Shown one piece after another: positions 1 to 8,457 of a stretch of 64,000 nucleotides of DNA (the first letter of the stretch is position 1; every line of letters begins with the position of its first letter). The stretch is from Deltaproteobacteria bacterium (GTDB taxonomy: Bacteria > Desulfobacterota > Desulfomonilia > UBA1062). The notes under the pieces are model-generated. The model saw nothing but the letters and a program-made list of their open reading frames with translations. It ran no database searches and was not told the origin of the DNA. Made by a program: the position numbers and the translations under genes. The stretch spans positions 62,001 through 126,000 of the forward strand of contig JAHDKO010000006.1 of the NCBI GenBank assembly GCA_018436855.1, written 5' to 3'.

Positions 1-1217
1 AACTCCATGTGGTTCACCGGTCTGAGCTCACCGCCCAGGCCGATCTCGCCCACGCAGACCGTTCCCCTTTGAAGAGGTTTGTCCAGCGCGCTCGACGCGA
101 TGGCCATGACGACCGCCAGGTCCACCGCAGGCTCGGCCACCCGCATGCCGCCGGCAATGTTGACGACCACGTCCGAGTGGGAGAGCACCACGCCCGCCCG
201 CTTTTCCAGAACCGCGAGCAGGACCGACAGGCGCGACTGATCGGAGCCGATGGAGATGCGCTTGGGCATGCTGTAGGTTGTCCTGCTCACCAGCGACTGC
301 ACCTCCACCACGAACGCCCTGCTCCCCTCCACCGTGGCCATGACCGCACTGCCCGGCACATCGCCGCCTAAGCCGTTGATAAAAATGGACGACGGGTCGC
401 TCACCTCGATGAGCCCTGTCGATTTCATCTCGAACACGCCGATCTCGCCCGAGGTGCCGAACCGGTTCTTCACTGCCCGCAAGATCCGGTAGACCCCGGA
501 GGCGTCGCCCTCGAAATAGAGCACCGTGTCCACCATGTGCTCGAGCATCTTGGGCCCTGCGATCCAGCCCTCCTTGGTTACGTGGCCCACCACGAAGACC
601 ACGGTGTTCATCCCCTTGGCGATCTCCATGAACATGCCCGCGCCCTCGCGAATCTGCGACACGCTGCCCGGCGGGGCGTCGATCTGCGAGGAGAACACCG
701 ACTGGATGGAGTCGATGATCACGATATCCGGCCTCAATGCCGCGATCTGCCGCCTGATCTCCTCGAGCATCACCTCGGGATAAACGAGAATGTCGTCCGA
801 GACAATGCCCAGCCTCTCGCTTCTGAGCTTGAGCTGGATCGCGGACTCCTCCCCGCTCACGTAGAGGATGCGCATGCCCGAGGCGGCGAGGCTGTTTGCC
901 ATCTGGAGCATGATGGTGGATTTTCCGATTCCCGGATCCCCCCCGATCAGCACCAGGGACCCTTCCACGATCCCGCCGCCCAGCACGCGGTCGAGCTCTG
1001 GCATGCCGCATTTCTTCCGCATGAAGGGAGACGAGGCGACCGAACCGAGCGGGATGGGCTCGTTGTTTCCGGGCTTGACAGCCCGAACCGCCCTGGTCTC
1101 CTGGACGATATCCTCGACCAGGGTGTTCCACTCGTCGCACTGGCTGCACTTCCCCATCCACTGGGAATGAACCCGGCCGCAGGAAGAGCAGCGATAGATC
1201 CGTCTCTGCTTGGCCAT
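1..1217 (-). CDS. radA: RadA DNA repair protein, 3' end cut by window edge
   Basis: RadA (Sms) is a RecA-like ATPase and helicase that helps process recombination intermediates during repair. About 405 residues are visible, read on the minus strand from ATG at 1217; the C-terminal end lies outside the window. The N-terminus has the family zinc finger with C10, C13, C24 and C27. A Walker A GGDPGIGKST lies near residue 90, and the RadA-specific KNRFG motif near residue 250. The start overlaps the gspE stop by one base (TAATG), so translation is probably coupled to the secretion operon. The family call is firm; co-regulation with secretion genes is inferred from the overlap. Confidence 0.95.
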   Translation of the reverse strand, partial: MAKQRRIYRCSSCGRVHSQWMGKCSQCDEWNTLVEDIVQETRAVRAVKPGNNEPIPLGSVASSPFMRKKCGMPELDRVLGGGIVEGSLVLIGGDPGIGKSTIMLQMANSLAASGMRILYVSGEESAIQLKLRSERLGIVSDDILVYPEVMLEEIRRQIAALRPDIVIIDSIQSVFSSQIDAPPGSVSQIREGAGMFMEIAKGMNTVVFVVGHVTKEGWIAGPKMLEHMVDTVLYFEGDASGVYRILRAVKNRFGTSGEIGVFEMKSTGLIEVSDPSSIFINGLGGDVPGSAVMATVEGSRAFVVEVQSLVSRTTYSMPKRISIGSDQSRLSVLLAVLEKRAGVVLSHSDVVVNIAGGMRVAEPAVDLAVVMAIASSALDKPLQRGTVCVGEIGLGGELRPVNHME

Positions 1218-2914
1218 TACTGCTGCGTCACCCTGAGCACTTCCTCGATCGTGGTCATGCCGTCCTCGACTTTCCGGGCCCCGTCCTGCCTCAGGGTGTG
1301 GAGCCCCTCGCCCACGGCCACCTGCTTGATGACGTTGGAGTCGGATGACTTGAGCACGGTGCCCCTGATGGCGTCGCTCATGAACAGGATCTCGTAGATG
1401 CCTGTTCTGCCCTTGTACCCCGTGCCGATGCACTCGCTGCAGCCCGCACCGCGGTAGAGGTAGCCATCCTTGTCGAGCATCTGCTTGGAAAGGCCGATCT
1501 CCAGCAGGCTCTCGTCTTCGGGGAAATACTCCTGCTTGCACGCCGGGCAGATCTTGCGGACGAGCCTCTGGGCGAGGATCGCGTTGACGGACGAGGTCAC
1601 GAGGAATGGCTCGATGCCCATGTCGATGAGCCTGGTCACCGCGCTGGCCGAGTCGTTGGTATGCAGGGTGGAGAAGACGAGATGGCCGGTCAGGGCCGCC
1701 TGGATGGCGATCTCCGCGGTCTCCAGATCACGGATCTCTCCCACGAGGATCACGTCCGGGTCCTGCCGCACGATGGAGCGCAGACCCGAGGCAAAGGTGA
1801 GCCCTACCTTGGTGTTCACCGGGATCTGGCCGATACCCTTGAGCTGGTACTCGATCGGGTCCTCGATGGTGAGGATGTTCTTGTCAGGCGAGTTGATCCG
1901 GCTCAACATGGAGTAGAGGCTCGTGGTCTTTCCGGAGCCGGTGGGCCCGGTGACCAGGATGATCCCGTGCTCCTGCTTGATGAGCCGCTCGAGCCTCTCC
2001 AGGTCGTCCGGATAGAACCCGAGCTCCTCCAGGCCGTAGAGCACGCTCGACTTGTCGAGGATTCGCATGACCACCCGCTCGCCGTTGACCGTGGGAACGG
2101 ATGAGATTCGCAAATCCACCGAATGGTCGCCCAGCTTGATGCCGATCCTGCCGTCCTGGGGCAGCCTCTTTTCGGCGATATTCAGCGAGGCCATGACCTT
2201 GATGCGGGAGACCACGGCCGAGTGCACCCTCTTGGGCAGGGTGAGCACGTCGTGGAGGATGCCGTCGATGCGGTAGCGCACCTTGACATCGGTCTGATAG
2301 GGCTCCACGTGAATGTCCGAGGCCCGCTCACGGAAGGCCTGGACCATGACCCGGTTGACCATGCGGATGATAGGCGCCTCGGTCTCCATCACGGTGATGT
2401 CCTGGATGCTCTCGAGATCCTTGAGGATCTCGTCGTCCTCGTCCTCGATATCCTCCATGATGTCTTCGGCGTTTTCCTCCCTCATCTCTACGAGGCGGTT
2501 GATGGCCTGGAGAATCTCCTGCTTGGGCGCGAGCACCCGGGTGATCTCCCGGATGTTGAGGATCTTGGCGATGTCGAACAGGGGCTCCTGGTCGGTCGGG
2601 TCGTTCACGGCCACTTCCATCATGTCTGCATTGAGCTTGACCGGTACCATGGTGTACTTTCTCAGGAAGGTGATGGGAAGCACGTCCACGATGGAAGGGT
2701 CCACCTCGATCTCTTCGATCTTGTTCATGAGCGGGATGTTCCAGAGCCGGGCAAGCGCCTGCAGGAGGTCGTGGTCGCTCAAGACCCCGGCCGAGAGCAG
2801 GGCGTCGTGGAGCGGCAGGGCCTTTTCCCTCTGCACGCTCTTGGCCTTGTCCAGACCGGAGTCATCGACGAGCTGCATCTCGACAAGAACCTGCTCAAGA
2901 CTCTGGATCTTCAT
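1217..2914 (-). CDS. gspE: Type II secretion / type IV pilus assembly ATPase GspE
   Basis: This is the cytoplasmic hexameric ATPase that powers type II secretion. At 565 residues it has the usual GspE/PilB length. An N-terminal GspE_N-like domain covers about residues 1-140. Walker A GPTGSGKT is at 323-330, the DPDVILVGEIRD Walker B/Asp box at 385-396 and the TLHTND His box at 416-421. A zinc-binding tetracysteine is formed by C456, C459, C492 and C495. It overlaps the end of gspD by 20 bases and touches radA. A PilB role cannot be ruled out from the protein alone, but the gspC-gspD neighbours favour type II secretion. gspF and the pseudopilin genes are not in this window. Confidence 0.93.
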   Translation of the reverse strand: MKIQSLEQVLVEMQLVDDSGLDKAKSVQREKALPLHDALLSAGVLSDHDLLQALARLWNIPLMNKIEEIEVDPSIVDVLPITFLRKYTMVPVKLNADMMEVAVNDPTDQEPLFDIAKILNIREITRVLAPKQEILQAINRLVEMREENAEDIMEDIEDEDDEILKDLESIQDITVMETEAPIIRMVNRVMVQAFRERASDIHVEPYQTDVKVRYRIDGILHDVLTLPKRVHSAVVSRIKVMASLNIAEKRLPQDGRIGIKLGDHSVDLRISSVPTVNGERVVMRILDKSSVLYGLEELGFYPDDLERLERLIKQEHGIILVTGPTGSGKTTSLYSMLSRINSPDKNILTIEDPIEYQLKGIGQIPVNTKVGLTFASGLRSIVRQDPDVILVGEIRDLETAEIAIQAALTGHLVFSTLHTNDSASAVTRLIDMGIEPFLVTSSVNAILAQRLVRKICPACKQEYFPEDESLLEIGLSKQMLDKDGYLYRGAGCSECIGTGYKGRTGIYEILFMSDAIRGTVLKSSDSNVIKQVAVGEGLHTLRQDGARKVEDGMTTIEEVLRVTQQ

Positions 2915-5129
2915 TCTTCTTGCCCTTTTTCCCGGCGTCTTTTGCCCTCTCCATCACTCCGTACTTTTCGCGATAGAGTCCCTCGGCCTTCTGCTCGGTG
3001 TCGATGATCTGGGGAGTGAGGAAGATGTAGAGGTTGGTCTTCTCGTATTTCTTTGACCGCGACTTGAAGAGATGACCCAGGATGGGGATCCTGCCCAGCA
3101 GCGGCACCCGGGTTTCGCCAAAGGTCACGGAGTCGCCGATGAGTCCGCCGATGACCATGGTGGCGCCGTCCTTGACCGTTACCGTGGTCTTGGCCGATCG
3201 CTTCAGCGTGGTGGGGGCGTACGCGTCCGCTCCCTGCCCCGCCACCAGGCTGGTGTTTTCCTGAAACAACTCGAGCCGAACCCATCCCTTCTGGTTGATC
3301 TGGGGGGTGAACCTGAGCATCACGCCGACATCACGGTAGTCATAGGTCCGGATGGTCCGGTCGATGTTCGTTGTGTCCGTGTCCTCGCGGGTCACGTAGG
3401 GCACGTTGGCGCCCACCGTTATCTCGGCCTCCTTGTTGTCCAGGGTGATGATCTGGGGGGTCGATAGGATGTTGACGTCCGTGTCCTGGGCCATGGCGTT
3501 GATGAACGAGGTCATGTTCGGGAAGGTGACCTCGGTGCCGCCCCGGTTGATCGTGATGGCATCCCCCACCACGCCGAACAGCGCGCCTGTGGGGAGATCG
3601 CCCAGGTTGTTGATGAAGTTGCTCCCGGTTCTGCCGAAAACACCGCCGGTGCGCTCGCCGCCGTCATAGGTGAAGTCTTCGAACGCCGACCACTCCACAC
3701 CCACCTTGAAGTCATGGTTGGTGTTGACCTCCATGATCATGGCCTTCACATAGACCTGTTTGCGCGGGATATCGAGATACTTGATCGTCTCCAGGATGCT
3801 CTGGTAGGCATCAGGGTCTGCGTAGATGATCAGGGAGTTGGTCTCCGTGTCGTAGGAGATCTTGAAATCCTTGTCCTGCGACGAACCGTATCCCCCCCTG
3901 GTGCCGGGCGCCCCTTCCGCAGGCGCGGCCGCGGCCTTCTCCGGCGTTGGCATATCGGTCAGAACCTTGGCCAGATCCTCGGCATTGCCGTACTGCAGGT
4001 AATAGACATGGATGTCTTCCTTCCCCGTGGGTGTGGGGATATCGAGCTCCTTGATCAGTATCGCGATCTCCGCCATGTCCACAGCAGACGCCAGCACGAT
4101 GAGCGAGTTGGTCCTTTCGTAGGGGATGATCCTCGCAGCGCCCCGTTGCGATACAGCTGTCTGGTTCCTGGCGCTCCTGATACGCTGCACCCGGTCGGCG
4201 CGGTCTTCGGTGAGAATGTCCCGCAGCTTCGCGCTCAGGTCGGCCGCAGAGGCGTAGGTGAGCGGGAAGATCCGGAACTCTTCCCCGAACCCGGACTTGT
4301 CGATGATATCGAGGATCTCGGTGATCTTCTTGATATTGGAGCGCGTGTCCGTGATGATGAGCACGTTGCTCTGGGGATAGGCAAGCAGCTGCGAGCTTCC
4401 TCGGGTCATGAGCGGGGTGAAGAGCGCCTTCATGTCATTGGCGTCCACGTGCTTGAGCTGGATGATCTGGGTGATCAGGATATCCTCACGCTTCTTCGGC
4501 GAGTCCGTCACCGTGTCAAGGCTCCGGGTAATGGCATCCGCGGCCCTGACGACCTTGGTCACCTCCCCGTTGGTGACCGTGCCGAAGCCGTTTACCTCCA
4601 GCACGCTCAAGAAAACCTGATATGCCTCGTCCAGAGACATCTTCCGAGGCGATATGACCGTGACCTTGCCGGTGACCTTGTCGTCGAGGATGAAGTTCTT
4701 GCCCGTGATGTCAGCGATGAACTTGATGAAGACCTTGATGTCCACGCCGTCGAAATCCATGGTGACATACTGCTTGCCGTCCTGCGCGGCTTCGCCTGTC
4801 CCGGATGTTCCGGTATTCCCCTGCGGTCCGGTCTTCGCGGACGCAGGCGGCGAGGCGGGCGGCCGGCCGGCAGTACTCGGACGGATCACCTCGGTCCGAT
4901 TCTGCACTGGAGGAGTCGGCGAAATCGCTTCCCCGGCGTCTTCACTTTCGGTTCCGATTACCGGGGCCGGCTTCTGCGGCACGGGGGCGGCCGGTGCCTG
5001 AATTCCGGGCCTGTTCTCTCCCTCGGGCTGCCCGGTGACCTGTCCCTGCATCAGCCTCGCTCCCCACGCCCCGGAAATGCTGAGCATGAGAAAAAGTATG
5101 GTGATGACCAGAATGTTTCGAGTTCTCAT
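2895..5129 (-). CDS. gspD: Type II secretion outer-membrane secretin GspD
   Basis: GspD forms the gated outer-membrane channel of type II secretion. The chosen ATG at 5129 is preceded by AAGGGGGAAG and begins a clear signal peptide, MRTRNILVITILFLMLSISG; the reading frame continues upstream to 5174 without a signal. A Pro/Ala-rich linker covers about residues 35-110. The N0 domain is at about 120-190, followed by repeated N domains. The secretin domain ends in VPLLGRIPILGHLFKS, a hallmark of the family. The length of 744 residues fits. It lies 19 bases after the TPR gene and overlaps gspE, so it is part of one operon. Confidence 0.95.
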   Translation of the reverse strand: MRTRNILVITILFLMLSISGAWGARLMQGQVTGQPEGENRPGIQAPAAPVPQKPAPVIGTESEDAGEAISPTPPVQNRTEVIRPSTAGRPPASPPASAKTGPQGNTGTSGTGEAAQDGKQYVTMDFDGVDIKVFIKFIADITGKNFILDDKVTGKVTVISPRKMSLDEAYQVFLSVLEVNGFGTVTNGEVTKVVRAADAITRSLDTVTDSPKKREDILITQIIQLKHVDANDMKALFTPLMTRGSSQLLAYPQSNVLIITDTRSNIKKITEILDIIDKSGFGEEFRIFPLTYASAADLSAKLRDILTEDRADRVQRIRSARNQTAVSQRGAARIIPYERTNSLIVLASAVDMAEIAILIKELDIPTPTGKEDIHVYYLQYGNAEDLAKVLTDMPTPEKAAAAPAEGAPGTRGGYGSSQDKDFKISYDTETNSLIIYADPDAYQSILETIKYLDIPRKQVYVKAMIMEVNTNHDFKVGVEWSAFEDFTYDGGERTGGVFGRTGSNFINNLGDLPTGALFGVVGDAITINRGGTEVTFPNMTSFINAMAQDTDVNILSTPQIITLDNKEAEITVGANVPYVTREDTDTTNIDRTIRTYDYRDVGVMLRFTPQINQKGWVRLELFQENTSLVAGQGADAYAPTTLKRSAKTTVTVKDGATMVIGGLIGDSVTFGETRVPLLGRIPILGHLFKSRSKKYEKTNLYIFLTPQIIDTEQKAEGLYREKYGVMERAKDAGKKGKKNEDPES

Positions 5130-5148
5130 TCTTCCCCCTTGTGTGCTA

Positions 5149-5886
5149 CTACTGCGCACCCACGATTTCATCATAATCCGCCGTACCTTCCAGAATCAGC
5201 AGGTCGGGGTCCCGGGCGGCCCAGTCCCGGGCCTCCGGGTGCATGGTGCACGCGGTTTTCAGATATGAAACGGCCTGGCTTTCGTCACCCAGCCGCGCAT
5301 AAGCGCACGCCAGGTTGTACACGGGCTCCACGGATCCCCCGGACAGGGATTTCGCCTGCCGGAAATAGTTGACGGCCTTTTCCGGCTCACCTTTGGCGAG
5401 CATGACGATCCCGATATTGTTCAGGAGCCGGGGGTCCCTTCTATTGAACCGCATCGCCTGCGTGTAAACAGCCAGCGCCTTGTCGTATTCCTGTGCCACG
5501 TAGTGCTGTTCTCCCTTATTGATATAATCTTCCTCGTCATCCGGCACGGCGGATCCGGTCCGGGGCGCCGCCGCTGCCGGCGGCATCTTGCCAGCATCAT
5601 TGGACCCGGACCTCCGTTCGTCCGGCCGGGTTGCCGGGATGTCCCTGTTCCCGTCTTCCTCCTGGTATCCGGCATGTGCCTGTTCCTTGCCGGGCGGATC
5701 GTCTCCCCATTCGATGAATATGACCGCTGTTACGGCCCCGGTGACGCATACAAGGCAAAGCGACAGCGCCGTAATGAGCATCCATCGTCTCGCGTGCCCG
5801 GGGGGCGCCCCGGCGCCGGGGGATGGGAAAAGACGCGTATGCCTTTCTCCCTGTATCCTTTTGAGGGCATCGTAAATGGAGCTCAT
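5149..5886 (-). CDS. Inner-membrane TPR protein with GspB-like N-terminus
   Basis: This 245-residue protein starts MSSIYDALKRIQGER, which resembles the short cytoplasmic start of GspB/ExeB-type proteins. It has one membrane segment at about residues 35-58, an acidic low-complexity linker, then about three TPR repeats at roughly 120-225. The predicted topology is a cytoplasmic N-terminus with periplasmic TPRs. Its start overlaps the exeA stop by four bases (ATGA), and gspD follows after 19 bases. By position it probably helps ExeA place the secretin, with TPRs in place of the usual GspB C-terminal domain. That role is inferred. Confidence 0.75.
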   Translation of the reverse strand: MSSIYDALKRIQGERHTRLFPSPGAGAPPGHARRWMLITALSLCLVCVTGAVTAVIFIEWGDDPPGKEQAHAGYQEEDGNRDIPATRPDERRSGSNDAGKMPPAAAAPRTGSAVPDDEEDYINKGEQHYVAQEYDKALAVYTQAMRFNRRDPRLLNNIGIVMLAKGEPEKAVNYFRQAKSLSGGSVEPVYNLACAYARLGDESQAVSYLKTACTMHPEARDWAARDPDLLILEGTADYDEIVGAQ

Positions 5887-7388
5887 TGCATCCCTTTTTC
5901 AACCATATCAAAAAGTACGAGTGTCTCTTCTCCCGCCACCCCGTCTCGCTTCAGACCGAAATCCTCCTGCATCCGTTCGACGGCGGCGGCGGTGGTGATG
6001 TCGTAGAATCCGTCCTGCTGCACAGGATATCCCATCGCGGCCAGGATCTGCTGCATTCTCTCTATGTCGTAGCCGGAATCGCCCCTGGTGTAGAATGCAT
6101 CGTCCGGCCCCTTTGCATAGGTGAGGAGGATGTTCCACTTGTACAGGGTCTTGAATTCCCCCATGGGTATTTCGACCAGGGCCCTGTTTCTGCCGAGCAC
6201 TCGCACGTAGTCGTCAGTTGCGTATACCAGAACCACATACCCCTTTTCAACCGATGCGATCGACGGCCTGGTGATGAACTTCAGGCGCCCGGGCTCGGGA
6301 TGGAGGTTGAGCGTCTCGGGTCCGGTCAGGCCGTCCTTGACGGTGGTGAGTATCTCCAGGGCTCCCACATAATCCGGTATCACATACTGATCGGGCGACA
6401 GCGGTATGATCTCCTCGCCGTCATCTGCCTTGGGGACCTCGTGATCCGTGGCAACGATGGTCGGGGCCATATACTCCGACACCTCGGAGAAGATGCTCGG
6501 CCAGACAACTGCCATGACCGCCACGACAGCCGTGATCATGCACACCGGGACAAACAGGGCCCTGCGATCTTCCGGTTCCCCGTAATTGCCCTTGAGCTCT
6601 TCCCGGGCCTCGGCAGCGATCGCCCGGGTAACCCTCTTCCTGCCTTTGAGGTATGCGATCAGGAGAGACCTCTCGGCGATGGCGTTCACCCTCCGGGGGA
6701 GCCCGTGGGAATACCGGTGGATCAGCCTCTGTGCACCCAGGGTGAAGACATCGCTCTTCTCCGTGCCTGCGACCTCCAGACGGTGCATGAGGTAGTAACT
6801 GGTCTCACGGCGGCTCAGGGGCCACAGGTGGTACCGCAGGACAATGCGGTCGTTTATCTGTCTCAAACCCGGCGACCTGAGCATCTGCACCAGCTCGGGC
6901 TGGCCGATCATGACGATCTGCAGGAGCTTTTCCTTCTCGGTCTCCAGGTTGGAGAGCAGGCGGATCTGTTCCAGAACGTCAGGCGTGAGATTCTGGCACT
7001 CGTCGATGATCAGCACCGCATTCTCCCCCTGGATGAATACCTGGATGAGAAAATCATAGAGCTGGTCCAGCAGCTCCTTGCGTGAGGTCGAGGAAGACCT
7101 GATGCCGAAGTCCTGATTGATGGCCTGCAGCAGCTCTACATCGGACAGTGAGGGGTTCAGTATCAGGGCGGTCCGGGTCCTGCCGGAGAGCGAGGCCAGC
7201 AGGCTGCGGCACAGGGTGGTCTTGCCCGTGCCCACCTCCCCGGTGATCAGCACGAAGCCCTTGCGCTGATCGATCCCGTACTGCAGGTGGGACAGGGCCT
7301 CTTTGTGCACCTCCGAAAGAAAGAGAAACTTCGGGTCGGGCGTGAGATTGAAAGGGTTTTCTGAAAGCCCGAAAAAATCCTCAAACAT
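5883..7388 (-). CDS. exeA: ExeA/GspA-like AAA ATPase with peptidoglycan-binding domain
   Basis: ExeA-type ATPases work with GspB to help the secretin assemble through peptidoglycan. The ATG at 7388 gives MFEDFFGLSENPF, the standard family start; GGAGGTGGTGA lies upstream at rather long spacing. Walker A GEVGTGKTT is at residues 50-58 and Walker B VLIIDE at about 125-130. One membrane helix lies near 275-300. The C-terminal 70 residues look like a PG_binding_1 domain. The total is 501 residues. It follows gspC closely and overlaps the TPR gene. The domain order is that of ExeA; the exact partner here is inferred. Confidence 0.88.
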   Translation of the reverse strand: MFEDFFGLSENPFNLTPDPKFLFLSEVHKEALSHLQYGIDQRKGFVLITGEVGTGKTTLCRSLLASLSGRTRTALILNPSLSDVELLQAINQDFGIRSSSTSRKELLDQLYDFLIQVFIQGENAVLIIDECQNLTPDVLEQIRLLSNLETEKEKLLQIVMIGQPELVQMLRSPGLRQINDRIVLRYHLWPLSRRETSYYLMHRLEVAGTEKSDVFTLGAQRLIHRYSHGLPRRVNAIAERSLLIAYLKGRKRVTRAIAAEAREELKGNYGEPEDRRALFVPVCMITAVVAVMAVVWPSIFSEVSEYMAPTIVATDHEVPKADDGEEIIPLSPDQYVIPDYVGALEILTTVKDGLTGPETLNLHPEPGRLKFITRPSIASVEKGYVVLVYATDDYVRVLGRNRALVEIPMGEFKTLYKWNILLTYAKGPDDAFYTRGDSGYDIERMQQILAAMGYPVQQDGFYDITTAAAVERMQEDFGLKRDGVAGEETLVLFDMVEKGMQ

Positions 7389-7439
7389 AGCTACTATCCA
7401 TTCACCACCTCCATGACGTGCACCGGCGGGCAAGTTCCC

Positions 7440-8309
7440 CTACCGAAGCGGCACGGTCACCGTGGTCGGTTCCCCGTTCCTCTCCAGCTCCACCTGGACG
7501 CTGGACTCGTTCTGGAACTGCTGGTACGCCTTGAAGGCATCCTCCGGTGTGCGGATGGAAATCCCGTTCACGGAACGGATGACATCCCCGGACCTGACCC
7601 CGAGCTCATAGATCATGGCGTCGCTGCTCAGGTTGCTCACCCTGAATCCGTAGGGCTCGCCGCCTTTGAAATACGGGACTACCCGGGCCTTTCCGATATA
7701 CTCGTCCAGATTCTTCATGACGTTGGTCAACCCGGAGCTCTCCTCGGGCGCAGGGAGCCCCCTGGCCGGCCGGCCCGTCCGCGGGGCAGCCGCAGCGGCG
7801 ACCGGCGCCTTTGCCTTGGTCTCCACGTCCTCGATGACCAGCATCTGCTCCTGTCCTCCGACGTCCACGATAACCTTGTTGCGGTAGATAGCCAGGAGTA
7901 TGGCTCCCTTGATCTCGTCTCCAATCTTGTAACTCTTTTGTTCCCTGCGGTCTTCGATTATGGCCCGGGCGATCTCCTTCGGCCCTGCTATGGTTCCCTT
8001 CAGGGCCAGCCCCATTTCCGCGATGGGCCGGACGACATCCTCTTCGGGCTCCTGCTGCAAGGATGCCGGGGTGCTTTTGGAGACCTTCAGGAGATCCCTT
8101 TCCGAGATGATGTTGTACGCGGACTTGGTCTGTGTGCCCGACTGGCGGCGAGACTCCTGGACAGTGCGCGTCTGAGCGGGGCTGGGATAACTGTAGAGAA
8201 AATACCCGACCGTGTTGACGATGATGCCCGCGCCCACCCATGCAAAGAGGGTAAGCGCCAGTATCCGGGCGACCAATGACAAGTGTTTTATCATACCCTT
8301 GACCGGCAT
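7440..8309 (-). CDS. gspC: Type II secretion protein GspC with PDZ domain
   Basis: GspC is the inner-membrane clamp that contacts the secretin N0 domain. From the ATG at 8309 the protein is 289 residues. It has a short cytoplasmic start, one membrane helix at about 12-35 and an HR-like region containing LALKGTIAG around residues 85-125. The C-terminal PDZ domain contains the recognisable GVRSGDVIRSVNGISI. An upstream ATG at 8342 and an internal ATG at 8294 are alternative starts; none has a convincing ribosome site. It is the first gene of the secretion operon, and the leader upstream can form competing hairpins. Confidence 0.88.
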   Translation of the reverse strand: MPVKGMIKHLSLVARILALTLFAWVGAGIIVNTVGYFLYSYPSPAQTRTVQESRRQSGTQTKSAYNIISERDLLKVSKSTPASLQQEPEEDVVRPIAEMGLALKGTIAGPKEIARAIIEDRREQKSYKIGDEIKGAILLAIYRNKVIVDVGGQEQMLVIEDVETKAKAPVAAAAAPRTGRPARGLPAPEESSGLTNVMKNLDEYIGKARVVPYFKGGEPYGFRVSNLSSDAMIYELGVRSGDVIRSVNGISIRTPEDAFKAYQQFQNESSVQVELERNGEPTTVTVPLR

Positions 8310-8373
8310 ATCACCCCGCGGTCCGGAAATCAGGCCCGCCACCTCTGCCTGAAGGCATGCAAGCTCCTTCCTG

Positions 8374-8429
8374 GTGAAAACACCTTTTCACTCCGGCGCC
8401 CGCGGTGTTCGGCACCACTCCGGAGTGAA
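8374..8429 (-). promoter_or_regulatory. Competing hairpins between the EF-G gene and gspC
   Basis: On the minus transcript, TTCACTCCGG (8429-8420) can pair with CCGGAGTGAA (8396-8387), with a smaller GGTG/CACC stem inside. The bases at 8391-8385 can instead pair with 8380-8374 as GTGAAAA/TTTTCAC. The two stems share bases, so only one can form at a time. No long T tract follows, so a simple terminator for the EF-G gene is uncertain. The structure sits about 65-120 bases upstream of gspC. Confidence 0.4.
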
Positions 8430-8457
8430 CCATTCTTATCCTCTTTCCCACAGAACA

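Noticed and set aside
28-1161. 377-codon minus-strand frame overlapping radA
   Set aside because: It is an out-of-frame reading of radA, whose own frame gives the zinc finger, Walker A and KNRFG motifs.
3714-5372. 552-codon plus-strand frame opposite gspD
   Set aside because: It is antisense to a conserved secretin and has a low-complexity Arg/Gly/Pro-rich composition typical of shadow frames.
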